Assembly (NCBI GenBank): GCA_964505475.1
Contig: CAZDIJ010000022.1
Coordinates: forward strand, 1-41,756
DNA length: 41,756 nucleotides
Reading direction: 5' to 3'
Source: JAGXQV01 sp964505475
Lineage (GTDB): Bacteria; Pseudomonadota; Gammaproteobacteria; Burkholderiales; Sulfuricellaceae
In this document: piece after piece, positions 7,904 to 17,056 of the stretch
Position numbering within the stretch: position 1 is the first letter of the stretch
How the letters are laid out: every line of letters begins with the position of its first letter
Program-made: the position numbers and the translations under genes
Notes under the pieces: model-generated
The model's database searches: none
What the model was told of the DNA's origin: nothing
The model's input: the letters and a program-made list of their open reading frames with translations, nothing else

Positions 7904-8830
7904 ATGAGTCAAGACAAAGCACAATCTCAGCAGCAAACCACCGGTCACGTATGGGACGACGATTTGCAGGAATTTAACAATCCCCTGCCGACCTGGTGGC
8001 TGTGGACGTTCTACCTGTCCATCATCTTCGCGGTGGTGTACTGGTTTTTCTACCCTTCCTGGCCGGTCGGCAAGGGGTTTCTGACCGGCACGGGCACCAT
8101 CACCTACAAGAACGACAAGGGTGTCGAGACAACCACGCATTGGAGCACCCGCGCGCTGTTGATGAAGGACTTGCAGGAAGCGCGCGAGTCCCAGAAGAAA
8201 TATCTCGACAAGGTCGCGGCGATGTCCTTCGAGCAACTCAAGACCGACCCGGAAGCTTTTGGTTTCGTGGCTTCCGCCGGTGGCGTGCTGTTCAAGGATA
8301 ACTGCACGCCTTGCCACCAGAGCGGCGGCGCCGGCAAGATGGCCTTTGCCCCCAACCTGACCGATGACGACTGGATTTACGGCGGCTCCTATGAAAAAAT
8401 CCAGGAAAGCATCACCAATGGCCGCCACGGCATCATGCCGCCCAAGGGCGGCGCCGATCTGAACGACGGTGAAATCGACAGCCTGGCCAATTACGTGCTG
8501 AGCCTGTCGGGTGAAGCGTCCGACGCGGCCAAGGCCGGCGCAGGTAACGAACTGTTCCACGGCAAGGCGGTGTGCTTCAGTTGCCATGGCGCCGACGGCA
8601 AGGGCAACAAGGATATCGGCGCCGCCGACCTGACCGACAAGATTTGGTTGTGGGCCGATGTGCCGGGCGCCGCCGGCGCCGACAAGAAAGTGGCGGCAGT
8701 CAAGGCGGTGATCGCCAGCGGTCTGAATAAGGGCGTGATGCCGCCGATGAAAGATCGTTTGAGCGCGCAGCAGATCAAATTGCTGACTTCCTACGTGCAC
8801 GACACCCTGGGGGGCGGCAGCAAGCAGTAA
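7904..8830 (+). CDS. ccoP: cbb3-type cytochrome c oxidase subunit III (CcoP)
   Basis: This dihaem cytochrome c subunit accepts electrons from soluble cytochromes. The N-terminus carries the FixP-type WDDDLQEFNNPLP and WW motifs and a membrane helix (about 31-50). Two periplasmic haem sites follow: C134-T-P-C137-H138 and C224-F-S-C227-H228. The 308-residue length is normal. It is the last gene of ccoNOQP and is closed by a strong terminator at 8858-8887. Confidence 0.97.
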   Translation: MSQDKAQSQQQTTGHVWDDDLQEFNNPLPTWWLWTFYLSIIFAVVYWFFYPSWPVGKGFLTGTGTITYKNDKGVETTTHWSTRALLMKDLQEARESQKKYLDKVAAMSFEQLKTDPEAFGFVASAGGVLFKDNCTPCHQSGGAGKMAFAPNLTDDDWIYGGSYEKIQESITNGRHGIMPPKGGADLNDGEIDSLANYVLSLSGEASDAAKAGAGNELFHGKAVCFSCHGADGKGNKDIGAADLTDKIWLWADVPGAAGADKKVAAVKAVIASGLNKGVMPPMKDRLSAQQIKLLTSYVHDTLGGGSKQ

Positions 8831-8857
8831 ATGTCACACGGTTAGTGCGGTAAATTA

Positions 8858-8887
8858 AAAAGACCCCGCCGGCAGGCGGGGTCTTTT
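8858..8887 (+). terminator. Intrinsic terminator after ccoP
   Basis: AAAAGACCCCGCC (8858-8870) pairs perfectly with GGCGGGGTCTTTT (8875-8887) around a 4-nt GGCA loop. The A-tract and T-tract make it effective in both directions. It separates ccoNOQP from ccoGHIS. Confidence 0.9.
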
Positions 8888-8940
8888 CTTTCTAACTGGC
8901 TGAGAAAAAACAAATTAAATTGGGTGGGCGGCGCGGAGAC

Positions 8941-8987
8941 TGACAAATGTCATTTACGGCTGATTCGCCGGGGACTTAGCCTTATAC
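8941..8987 (+). promoter_or_regulatory. FNR-box-like palindrome and -10 upstream of ccoG
   Basis: TGACAAATGTCA (8941-8952) is a perfect palindrome with the same TGAC-N4-GTCA spacing as the box before ccoN. A TTATAC at 8982-8987 could be the -10, which would put the palindrome near -47. Outer bases differ from the FNR consensus TTGAT-N4-ATCAA, so the site may be weak or serve another family member. Confidence 0.5.
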
Positions 8988-9018
8988 AAGGATTAACCCG
9001 GCAACTTAGGAGCAGATT

Positions 9019-10479
9019 GTGCAGGAAGACAGTAAGTTGAAAGCAGAAGATAGCCAGGACGAGCAGCCGCTGTTTCAAAAGCGCATTCCCATCTACACCC
9101 GTTCCGTAAAAGGGGTGTTTCGCCAATTCAAAACCGCCATCTTGCTATTGGGCTTCGCCGTTTATTTCGGGCTGCCGTGGCTGCCCTGGGCGCGGCATGA
9201 GGTGCCGAACCAGGCAGTGCTGTTCGACATGGTCGGGCGGCGCTTCTTCATTTTCGACCTGGTGGTTTATCCCCAGGATCTGATTTCCCTGGCGCTGCTG
9301 CTGTTCATCGCGGCGGCGTTGCTGTTTTTCGTCACCGGCCTGGTGGGGCGCGCGTTCTGCGGCTATTTTTGTTTCCAGACGCTGTGGACGGATGCGTTCA
9401 TCTTTATCGAAAGCTGGGTGCAGGGCGAGCGTCCGGCGCGCATCCGGCTGCACAAGCAGGCCTGGAACCTGGAAAAAGTCGCCAAGTACGGCGCCACGCA
9501 CGCGCTGTGGTTGTTGCTGTCGTTCTTGACCGCCTATTCGTTCATTCTTTACTTTGGTTATGCCCCGGAGTTGACCAGCCGCTTCTTCGCCGGAACGCTG
9601 CCGCATGTCGCCTACCTTACGGTGATTATTCTCACCTTGACCACTTACGCCGCCGCCGCGCTGGCGCGTGAACAGGTGTGCATCTATATGTGTCCCTATT
9701 CGCGCTTCCAGGGGGTGATGTACGAGCCGGAAACGCTGGCGCCTTATTACGACTTCCAGCGCGGCGAAGGCAAGGCCGGCCGCGCCGTGCCGCGCGAGGG
9801 CAGCAAGACGCTGGAGCAGCGCCACGCCCAGGGAATCGGCGACTGCATTGATTGCGGCCTGTGCGTCCAGGTTTGTCCCGCCGGCATCGACATTCGCCAG
9901 GGCTTGCAGTACCAGTGCATCTCCTGCGGTCTGTGCGTCGACGCCTGCAACACCATCATGGATTCGGTCGGCTATCCGCGCGGCCTGGTACGTTACGATT
10001 CGGAAATCAACATCGAAAGCGAAAAGCCCGGCAAGGTGCACCTCGACCTGCTGCGCGTGCGTACCGTCGGCTATGGCGTTGCCATTTTGGTGATGCTGGT
10101 GGCCATGATATACAATCTGGCCACCCGCACGGAGGTGCAGTTGTCGATTCAGCCGGTGCGCCAGCCGTTGTTCGTGGTATTGTCGGACGGCCACATTCGT
10201 AACCGCTACCAGATACACATCACCAACAAGACCATCGAAGAACAAAGCTACCAGATCACCGCGCAAGGATTGCCCGAAAACGCCCTCGACATCGGCGGGG
10301 GAATGGGCACCGTCAAAGTGCGCCCCGGCAAGAGCGCGCTGGTGCTGGCGAACGTGAATCTCAGCCAGGAAGAAGCGCAACGGATCGGCGAATTCGATTT
10401 CGTCGTCGTTATTGTAGGCAAACAGGACAAGCCGATGGTCAAGAAAGTCCGATTCAACTCTAAGCAGGAGGCTCCATGA
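9019..10479 (+). CDS. ccoG: Cytochrome oxidase accessory protein CcoG (FixG/RdxA family)
   Basis: This polytopic membrane protein is needed for cbb3 assembly; CcoG has been described as a cupric reductase that supplies Cu(I). It starts with GTG at 9019 behind AGGAG and has 486 residues. CGYFCFQT and CIYMCPYSRFQ are family motifs. Two [4Fe-4S] binding motifs follow, CIDCGLCVQVCPAG and CISCGLCVDACN, then a final membrane helix and a C-terminal immunoglobulin-like domain. Its stop overlaps ccoH as ATGA. Confidence 0.95.
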   Translation: MQEDSKLKAEDSQDEQPLFQKRIPIYTRSVKGVFRQFKTAILLLGFAVYFGLPWLPWARHEVPNQAVLFDMVGRRFFIFDLVVYPQDLISLALLLFIAAALLFFVTGLVGRAFCGYFCFQTLWTDAFIFIESWVQGERPARIRLHKQAWNLEKVAKYGATHALWLLLSFLTAYSFILYFGYAPELTSRFFAGTLPHVAYLTVIILTLTTYAAAALAREQVCIYMCPYSRFQGVMYEPETLAPYYDFQRGEGKAGRAVPREGSKTLEQRHAQGIGDCIDCGLCVQVCPAGIDIRQGLQYQCISCGLCVDACNTIMDSVGYPRGLVRYDSEINIESEKPGKVHLDLLRVRTVGYGVAILVMLVAMIYNLATRTEVQLSIQPVRQPLFVVLSDGHIRNRYQIHITNKTIEEQSYQITAQGLPENALDIGGGMGTVKVRPGKSALVLANVNLSQEEAQRIGEFDFVVVIVGKQDKPMVKKVRFNSKQEAP

Positions 10480-11258
10480 CACAAACTCTGTTCGGCGGCG
10501 TGATCCTGATTGCGCTGATCTATTTCGGTCTGCGCATGGCCGGAGTTTCCAACTACTGGCGCGGCGTCATCAGCGGCCTGATTCCCATGGTCGGCATGCT
10601 GGCGTACAGCATGAACCACTGGCCGGGCGGAGATATGATGACGCTGCATATCGCGGTCTACGTCGCCACCGCCACGGTGCTGACCCTGGGCGGCAGCGCC
10701 AAGGCGACCGCGGGCCAGCGCATGCACTGGATACCGGCGCTGTTCATCGGTTTCTTTATCGCCCTGACCGTGTTGATGGCGGCATTTCTGAGCATTTCGA
10801 TGCGCGGACTGCCGCCCGGCATCGCAAAAATGGTGATGCCCAACGTCCAGGGGAAAAATGTCCATACCGCCTTTTCGGGCGAGGTGCCGCATGACGAGGA
10901 AGCCGCCAAGACCATTTCCCAATATTTGAAAAAAACCGACAGCCAGCGCCACTTGGGTTGGCAAATCGAGGTGGCGGGACTGGACGGCCTGTTCCAGAAG
11001 CAGCCGCGGGAAATATCGGTGATGCTCCGCGATGGCGGCGAGCAGCCGCTGGCCGGGGCTATCATCACGCTATCGCTGAAGCGTCCGGCCAATACCCAGC
11101 AACAGGAGAAAACCGTCGATTTTAGAGCACGCGAGGCGGGAAAATACAGCGCCGAAATTCAGCTCGACCAGCCCGGCCAGTGGGTCGCCGTATTGCAGAT
11201 AGAGCGCGGCGCCGACAAGTACGAAACGGCGAAGGAAATTCTCGTTCAGGCGCTGTAA
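10476..11258 (+). CDS. ccoH: FixH/CcoH-family assembly protein with extra N-terminal membrane region
   Basis: This is an assembly factor that stays attached to CcoN during cbb3 maturation. The family-typical part is the membrane helix around residues 88-108 followed by a periplasmic domain ending in a beta-rich QPGQWVAVLQIERG region. At 260 residues it is about 100 longer than usual FixH, because about 85 N-terminal residues add two or three membrane helices (4-23, 28-46, about 55-70). It starts at the ATGA overlap with ccoG, so the extension is translated. FixH identity rests on context and the C-terminal half. Confidence 0.75.
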   Translation: MTQTLFGGVILIALIYFGLRMAGVSNYWRGVISGLIPMVGMLAYSMNHWPGGDMMTLHIAVYVATATVLTLGGSAKATAGQRMHWIPALFIGFFIALTVLMAAFLSISMRGLPPGIAKMVMPNVQGKNVHTAFSGEVPHDEEAAKTISQYLKKTDSQRHLGWQIEVAGLDGLFQKQPREISVMLRDGGEQPLAGAIITLSLKRPANTQQQEKTVDFRAREAGKYSAEIQLDQPGQWVAVLQIERGADKYETAKEILVQAL

Positions 11259-11267
11259 CCGGCATCC

Positions 11268-13685
11268 ATGGGCGATATGCAAGATCAGCAAGGTTGCTAT
11301 CACTGCGGCCTGCCCATACCGGCGGGGGCGCACTATCCGCTCGAAATAGAAAACGAGCGGCGGGAAATGTGCTGCCGCGGCTGTCAGGCGGTGGCGCAGG
11401 CGATCGTCGAAAACGGCCTGGCCGACTACTACAGGCACCGCACCGCGCTCCCCGCCGCCGGCCACGAACTGGTTCCCGAAGAACTGCAACAATTGGCGCT
11501 CTACGATCACGCCAGCATCCAGAAAAGCTTCGTCATCGAACAGGGCGGACAAATCCGCCAGGCCTCGCTGATCCTCGAAGGCATTACCTGCGCCGCCTGC
11601 ATCTGGCTCAACGAACGCCATCTGCGGCAACTCGACGGCGTCCTCGATGTCCAGGTCAACTATGCGACCCACCGCGCCCGCGTGACCTGGGACGACGAGA
11701 TCATCAAGCTCTCGCGCATCCTCAAGGAAATCCAGTTGCTCGGCTACAGCGCCCACCCCTACAGCGCGGAGCGCCAGGCCGAGTTGCGCAAGAAACAGCG
11801 CGCGCGGGACTTGCGGCGCATCGCGGTGGCCGGCCTGTGCGCCGCCCAGGTGATGATGATCGCCGTGGCGCTGTATGCCGGCGCGGCCTTCGGAATGGAA
11901 CAAGGCACGGCGGAAATGATGCGCTATTTCAGCCTGTTCCTGTCGCTGCCGGTAATGTTCTACGCGGCCGTGCCGTTTTACCGGAGCGCCTGGCACGCGC
12001 TGGCGGCGCGCAGAGTGAACATGGATGTGCCGGTGTCGCTGGCGCTCGTCGTGGCCTTCACGGGCAGCGTCTGGGCGACCCTGCACGGCGCCGGCGTGGT
12101 CTATTACGACGCCATCACCATGTTCAGCCTGTTCCTGCTCGGTAGCCGTTTTCTCGAACGCAACGCCCAGGAAAAATCGGTGGAGGCCGCCGAAAACCTG
12201 CTCAAGCTGGCGCCGGCAATGGCGACCCGGGTTGCCGGCGGGCGGCACGAACTCGTCCCCGTGCTGGAGCTGAATGCCGGCGACACCATTTTGACCAAGC
12301 CCGGCGAAGCGATAGCCGCCGATGCCGAAGTGACGGAGGGCGAAAGCTCGGTCGATGAAGCGCTGCTGACGGGCGAAAGCTGTCCGGTCAAGAAACAGCC
12401 CGGCTGCACCGTGATCGCCGGCAGCATCAACCTGGAAAGCCCGATGCTGCTGAAAGTCACGGGGGTGGGGGAAAACACCGTGCTGGCCGGCATCGTCCGC
12501 CTGCTCGATCGCGCGGTGGCGGAAAAGCCCCGGCTCGCCCAGTTGGCGGATCGGGTCGCCAGCCACTTCACTTATATTCTGCTGGCGCTGGCGGTCGTGG
12601 TGGGAGGCATATGGTGGTGGCTCGACCCGTCCCGCGCCTTTGAAATCGTCCTCGCCGTGCTCGTCGTCACCTGCCCGTGCGCCCTGTCGCTGGCTGCGCC
12701 GACCGCATTCGCCGCGGCCGGCGCGCATTTGCTCAAGCGCGGCATTCTGCTGACGCGCGGCCATGCCCTGGAAACCCTGTCCAAGGTCGGCCACCTGGTA
12801 TTGGACAAGACCGGAACGCTGACTTACGGCAAGCCGGTGTTGCAGGAAATCATGGTGCTGGCCGATGTGGCGGAACGGGATTGCCTGGCGCTGGCGGCCA
12901 GCCTGGAACTCGCCTCGGAGCACCCGCTCGCCGACAGCTTCCTCAGCCGGGTGGCGCGCGAGGAATTGTACGGCGTGCGGGAGGCGCAGAACATCGCGGG
13001 CAAGGGCGTGGCGGGGATCATCGGTGCAACCGCCTACACCCTGGGCAATCGCAGGATGTCGCCGCTAACGGAAAATTTGCCGTTGCCGGACGGCGTGCGG
13101 CAGGGCGCGACCCTGGTCTGGCTGTGCGACGGACAGCGTCCCCTGGCGATGTTCGTTCTTTCGGACGGGCTGCGCCCGCAAGCGGCGGAACTGGTCGCCG
13201 GCCTGGAGCGGCAGGGGATAAAGGTCACGATATTGAGCGGCGACGCCGAAGAAGCGGTCGCGCATATCGCCGCGCAGGCCGGCATAACCCGCTGGCGTTC
13301 CGGCCTGCGGCCGGAGGACAAGCTGGCGGCGCTGCATGAGTTTCAGCGCCAAGGCGACATCGTCGCCATGGCCGGCGACGGGGTCAACGACGCGCCGGTG
13401 CTGGCGGGCGCGGATGTCTCGCTGGCGATGGGCGGCGGCACCCAGGTGGCGCGTTCCAGCAGCGACATCGTGCTGCTCACGGAGTCGCTGCCCGACATCA
13501 GCCATTCGCTGGGAACCGGCCGAGCCTGCATGACGATCATGCGCCAGAATTTTACCTGGGCGATTGTGTATAATTTGATTGCGCTGCCCTTTGCCGCGGT
13601 AGGGCTGATTCCTCCGTGGTTGGCCTCGCTGGGGATGTCGGCGAGTTCGCTGGTGGTGGTGCTGAACGCATTGCGGTTACGCTAG
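11268..13685 (+). CDS. ccoI: Copper-translocating P-type ATPase CcoI (FixI/CtpA-like)
   Basis: This is the Cu+-exporting P1B-ATPase that supplies copper for cbb3 assembly. A cysteine-rich N-terminal domain (C10, C13, C35, C36, C39) is characteristic of FixI and precedes a heavy-metal domain with C108-A-A-C111. Core motifs are TGES, the metal-transport C469-P-C471, the phosphorylated D513 in DKTGTLT, and GDGVND near the C-terminus. The 805-residue length is normal. It starts 9 bp after ccoH. Confidence 0.95.
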   Translation: MGDMQDQQGCYHCGLPIPAGAHYPLEIENERREMCCRGCQAVAQAIVENGLADYYRHRTALPAAGHELVPEELQQLALYDHASIQKSFVIEQGGQIRQASLILEGITCAACIWLNERHLRQLDGVLDVQVNYATHRARVTWDDEIIKLSRILKEIQLLGYSAHPYSAERQAELRKKQRARDLRRIAVAGLCAAQVMMIAVALYAGAAFGMEQGTAEMMRYFSLFLSLPVMFYAAVPFYRSAWHALAARRVNMDVPVSLALVVAFTGSVWATLHGAGVVYYDAITMFSLFLLGSRFLERNAQEKSVEAAENLLKLAPAMATRVAGGRHELVPVLELNAGDTILTKPGEAIAADAEVTEGESSVDEALLTGESCPVKKQPGCTVIAGSINLESPMLLKVTGVGENTVLAGIVRLLDRAVAEKPRLAQLADRVASHFTYILLALAVVVGGIWWWLDPSRAFEIVLAVLVVTCPCALSLAAPTAFAAAGAHLLKRGILLTRGHALETLSKVGHLVLDKTGTLTYGKPVLQEIMVLADVAERDCLALAASLELASEHPLADSFLSRVAREELYGVREAQNIAGKGVAGIIGATAYTLGNRRMSPLTENLPLPDGVRQGATLVWLCDGQRPLAMFVLSDGLRPQAAELVAGLERQGIKVTILSGDAEEAVAHIAAQAGITRWRSGLRPEDKLAALHEFQRQGDIVAMAGDGVNDAPVLAGADVSLAMGGGTQVARSSSDIVLLTESLPDISHSLGTGRACMTIMRQNFTWAIVYNLIALPFAAVGLIPPWLASLGMSASSLVVVLNALRLR

Positions 13686-13697
13686 GAGGAAGGGCGA

Positions 13698-13886
13698 ATG
13701 CCGGTAACGACGTTATTTTATTTGCTGGTCGGCGCGGTAGTGATGGCGGTGATCGCCGGAATCGGGATATTTTGGGCGATCAGGAGCAGCCAGTTCGACG
13801 ATCTCGAAGGTCCGGCGCAGCGCATATTGATGGACGACGACGATCCGCTGATACCGCGCTACAGGTTGAACGATAAGCGCGATTGA
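13698..13886 (+). CDS. ccoS: cbb3-type oxidase maturation protein CcoS
   Basis: This 62-residue protein has one N-terminal membrane helix (about 5-28) and the family signature FWAIRSSQFDDLEGPAQRIL followed by an acidic DDDDPL. CcoS is required for haem and copper incorporation into CcoN. A strong TAGGAGGAAGG Shine-Dalgarno overlaps the end of ccoI. Confidence 0.95.
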   Translation: MPVTTLFYLLVGAVVMAVIAGIGIFWAIRSSQFDDLEGPAQRILMDDDDPLIPRYRLNDKRD

Positions 13887-13927
13887 ATTAGAATTCCCAT
13901 ATTCCTGGTGTGGGGAATCGACGGTTT

Positions 13928-13933
13928 TATAAT
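13928..13933 (+). promoter_or_regulatory. Possible -10 hexamer for the 26-residue microprotein
   Basis: A perfect TATAAT lies 22 bp upstream of the ATG at 13956. No good -35 sits at 17 bp. An inverted pair ATTCCC (13893-13898) / GGGAAT (13912-13917) lies just upstream and might bind a regulator. Confidence 0.4.
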
Positions 13934-13955
13934 GGTTTTTTATTAGGAGAGCAAG

Positions 13956-14036
13956 ATGGACAAGATGGTGATGCCGATGGTGGTGCTGTTGATGGTGGTT
14001 TCCTACGTGAGTTTCTTTTCCGTGATTCTGGCCTGA
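13956..14036 (+). CDS. 26-residue single-helix membrane microprotein, unknown
   Basis: The frame starts MDKMVMPMVVLLMVVSYVSF and is 26 residues long, almost entirely one membrane helix after a short charged start. A good Shine-Dalgarno (TTAGGAGAGCAAG) precedes the ATG, a perfect TATAAT lies upstream, and a 21-bp hairpin follows. It sits directly after ccoS, so a role as a tiny cbb3-associated subunit is an attractive guess: CcoM of Pseudomonas stutzeri is a single-helix cbb3 subunit. No homology was established. Confidence 0.6.
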   Translation: MDKMVMPMVVLLMVVSYVSFFSVILA

Positions 14037-14049
14037 TCCAGGCCAAGCA

Positions 14050-14093
14050 CACCAAAGAACAAGGCCGGCAAATGCCGGCCTTGTTCTTTGGTG
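14050..14093. terminator. Long bidirectional hairpin between the microprotein gene and rpoH
   Basis: A perfect 21-bp inverted repeat with CACCAAAGAACAAGGCCGGCA on the left (14050-14070) pairs with 14073-14093 around AA. It lies between two convergent genes and probably ends both transcripts. There is no long T-run outside the stem, but the lower stem is A/T rich. Confidence 0.8.
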
Positions 14094-14111
14094 CGGAGCG
14101 GCGCCAGGCGG

Positions 14112-14969
<858 letters not shown>

Positions 14970-14990
14970 ATCGAATTACCTCCTGGGGGA

Positions 14991-15020
14991 ATTTTAGCAC
15001 TCGATGGATGAGAGTGCCAG
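14991..15020 (-). promoter_or_regulatory. CIRCE operator (HrcA) overlapping the rpoH promoter
   Basis: On the plus strand TTAGCACTC (14994-15002), nine bases and GAGTGCCAG (15012-15020) match the CIRCE consensus TTAGCACTC-N9-GAGTGCTAA at 16 of 18 arm positions. The minus-strand -10 TAAAAT (14991-14996) overlaps one arm, so HrcA binding would block transcription. The distance from the rpoH start is about 25-50 bp. Confidence 0.85.
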
Positions 15021-15103
15021 CGCCCGAAAAAGTTCGTATGCATCGTGTTGAGCAATGGCTTCATCCGGGCGCGCGGTTCCGCCAAGTTCCGCCAGGGCAG
15101 TGG

Positions 15104-16948
15104 CTACGCCGCCGCGTCGGCGGCCAGCGGCAGGGTAATCCTCACTTCGGCGCCCGCACCGGCATTGCGGATGGTGATGTCGCCGCCCATGTTGCGCATG
15201 ATGGTTTTCGACATGTACAGGCCGATGCCGGTGCCTTTTTCCTTGGTGGTGAAATAGGGGTCGAACACCCTGTCCAGGATGTTGTCGGGAATCCCGCCGC
15301 CGCTGTCGCGCAGGATAACGACGACGGTATCCCCGTCGTGCTTGATGTGGATGTGGACGGTGCCGTGTTTTCCCGTGGCGAGGATGGCATCCTTGGCGTT
15401 GGTCAGGACATTCAGTATCACCTGCTCGAATTCGTTGGGGTAGCCGAAAGTGGAGCAGGGTATCCGGCAACGCTCGAAGCCGATTTCGATATTGGCGCTC
15501 TTGAAGGCGGCGCTGACCATCTTGAAGGCGGCATCCACCCCGTCGCACACCCTGAACGGACGTTTTTCCTTGTCGGGCTTGAAGAAATTGCGGAAGTCGT
15601 CGATGGTCGCGGACATGCCGTGGATCAAGCGGTTGCCGGTTTTCACCGATTCGTCGAGGAAATCGCCGTCCAGTTCCTGATATTCGTAGGCATCCTTGAT
15701 GTTGGCGAGCAGCAGCGCCAGAGCGTTGATCGGCTGGCGCCACTGGTGGGCGATGTTGCCGATCATTTCGCCCATCGCCGCCAGACGCGATTGCTGGATC
15801 AGCATGTGTTCCTGTTCCATGTTCCGGGCAACCTCTTCGGCGACCCGCTGTTCCAGGGTGTGGTTCAACTCCAGCAGTTGCAGTTCCAGCCGCTTGTATT
15901 CGGTGATGTCCTGGACGGTGCCGAGAGCGAAATAGGCTTGGCCGTCGGCATCGAATTCCACCTCGGCCTGTTCGTGCACCCATTTGATGCCGCCCGCCAC
16001 GACGATGCGATGTTCAAAGTCGTAGGGCTTTCCGCCGAGAGCCTCTTGCCAGGCGGCGGTGAAGGCCTGACGGTCGTCGGGATGGGTGCAGGCGAGGAAG
16101 CTTTCCAGGGTCAGCGGCGTATCGGAGCTGACTCCGAACAGGCGGTAGGCCTCATCGGACCAGACCAGGTGATTGTTGGCGATGTCCAGCGTCCAACTGC
16201 CGGTCTGGGCGATCTGCTGCGCGTGGCGCAGACCGGCGGCGCTATCCTGGAGTTCGCGGGTGCGCTCGGCGACGCGCTGTTCCAACTCCTCGTTCATGTT
16301 TTGCAGGCGCTTTTCCGATTCCAGCATGCGCAGCCGCTCCATGCCGCCGCTGGCGAGGGTGAGGGCGAGATTCTGGAGAAAGGCCATGATGCCCGGCATG
16401 CGCTCCCTGGGAAAAATAGGCACTTCGCCGAGCGCGGCCATGTAGCTAGCTTCGTCGAAACCGAATTCGGCGGCCTGGCGACGGAAAAAATCGAGGTCCG
16501 GCGGCTCGTGAAATATTTGGCCGATGAACAGATTCGCCAGATGTTTTCCCTCGATGACTACCGGGGTGTAGTAAACCATTAAACCGTTCGGGCAACGGTG
16601 GCCGGTGTAGGAATCCTCGCCAAGTTGGCTGAAAAGATGCCGGTCGCTTTCCAGGCAGCGGGCGCAGGTGGCGGGGTGAACCCGGTGAAAAGCGGTGCAG
16701 ATTCGCTGCCAGCCCGCCGCGCTCAGCACTTTGCCGTCCATGTCGATAATGGCGTTGGCGAGGTGCGTCGCCTGATACAGCGAATCCATCAGCCCCTGGA
16801 GTTGCGGGATGTCGATGAGTTGGCCGATGCGATATGCCGCCGCCGGATTTTCCCGGAGGCTTGCGGGTAGGGTGGCGCGGGAGCGGGCGGTGGGGCGGCG
16901 TTTGCCGGATGAAGGCAAGGTTTCAGCCGGGGCGGGGAAATCGGACAT
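15104..16948 (-). CDS. PocR-PAS sensor histidine kinase
   Basis: This is a soluble-looking 614-residue kinase. An N-terminal PocR ligand-binding domain (about 36-205, with C84, C95, C98 and C119) is followed by a coiled coil (about 205-240), a PAS domain (about 243-355) ending in VQDITEYKRLE, a dimerisation/phosphoacceptor helix with H401 in IAHQWRQPIN, and a C-terminal ATPase domain (FDPYFTTKEKGTGIGLYMSK). PocR domains bind small molecules or metals; the ligand here is unknown. There is no receiver domain and no cognate regulator is fused. The gene is 108 bp downstream of the hybrid kinase and may act with the neighbouring response regulator. Confidence 0.85.
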   Translation of the reverse strand: MSDFPAPAETLPSSGKRRPTARSRATLPASLRENPAAAYRIGQLIDIPQLQGLMDSLYQATHLANAIIDMDGKVLSAAGWQRICTAFHRVHPATCARCLESDRHLFSQLGEDSYTGHRCPNGLMVYYTPVVIEGKHLANLFIGQIFHEPPDLDFFRRQAAEFGFDEASYMAALGEVPIFPRERMPGIMAFLQNLALTLASGGMERLRMLESEKRLQNMNEELEQRVAERTRELQDSAAGLRHAQQIAQTGSWTLDIANNHLVWSDEAYRLFGVSSDTPLTLESFLACTHPDDRQAFTAAWQEALGGKPYDFEHRIVVAGGIKWVHEQAEVEFDADGQAYFALGTVQDITEYKRLELQLLELNHTLEQRVAEEVARNMEQEHMLIQQSRLAAMGEMIGNIAHQWRQPINALALLLANIKDAYEYQELDGDFLDESVKTGNRLIHGMSATIDDFRNFFKPDKEKRPFRVCDGVDAAFKMVSAAFKSANIEIGFERCRIPCSTFGYPNEFEQVILNVLTNAKDAILATGKHGTVHIHIKHDGDTVVVILRDSGGGIPDNILDRVFDPYFTTKEKGTGIGLYMSKTIMRNMGGDITIRNAGAGAEVRITLPLAADAAA

Positions 16949-17056
16949 CGCGTCATGATCCAGGGGTGGCGGGGTTAGGCTAATACTAGCCGTCTGTCCG
17001 GTGCCGGATTTTGCAATTACCGACTTTTTATCAGCCGATTTGCCGGAATTTCGGAT

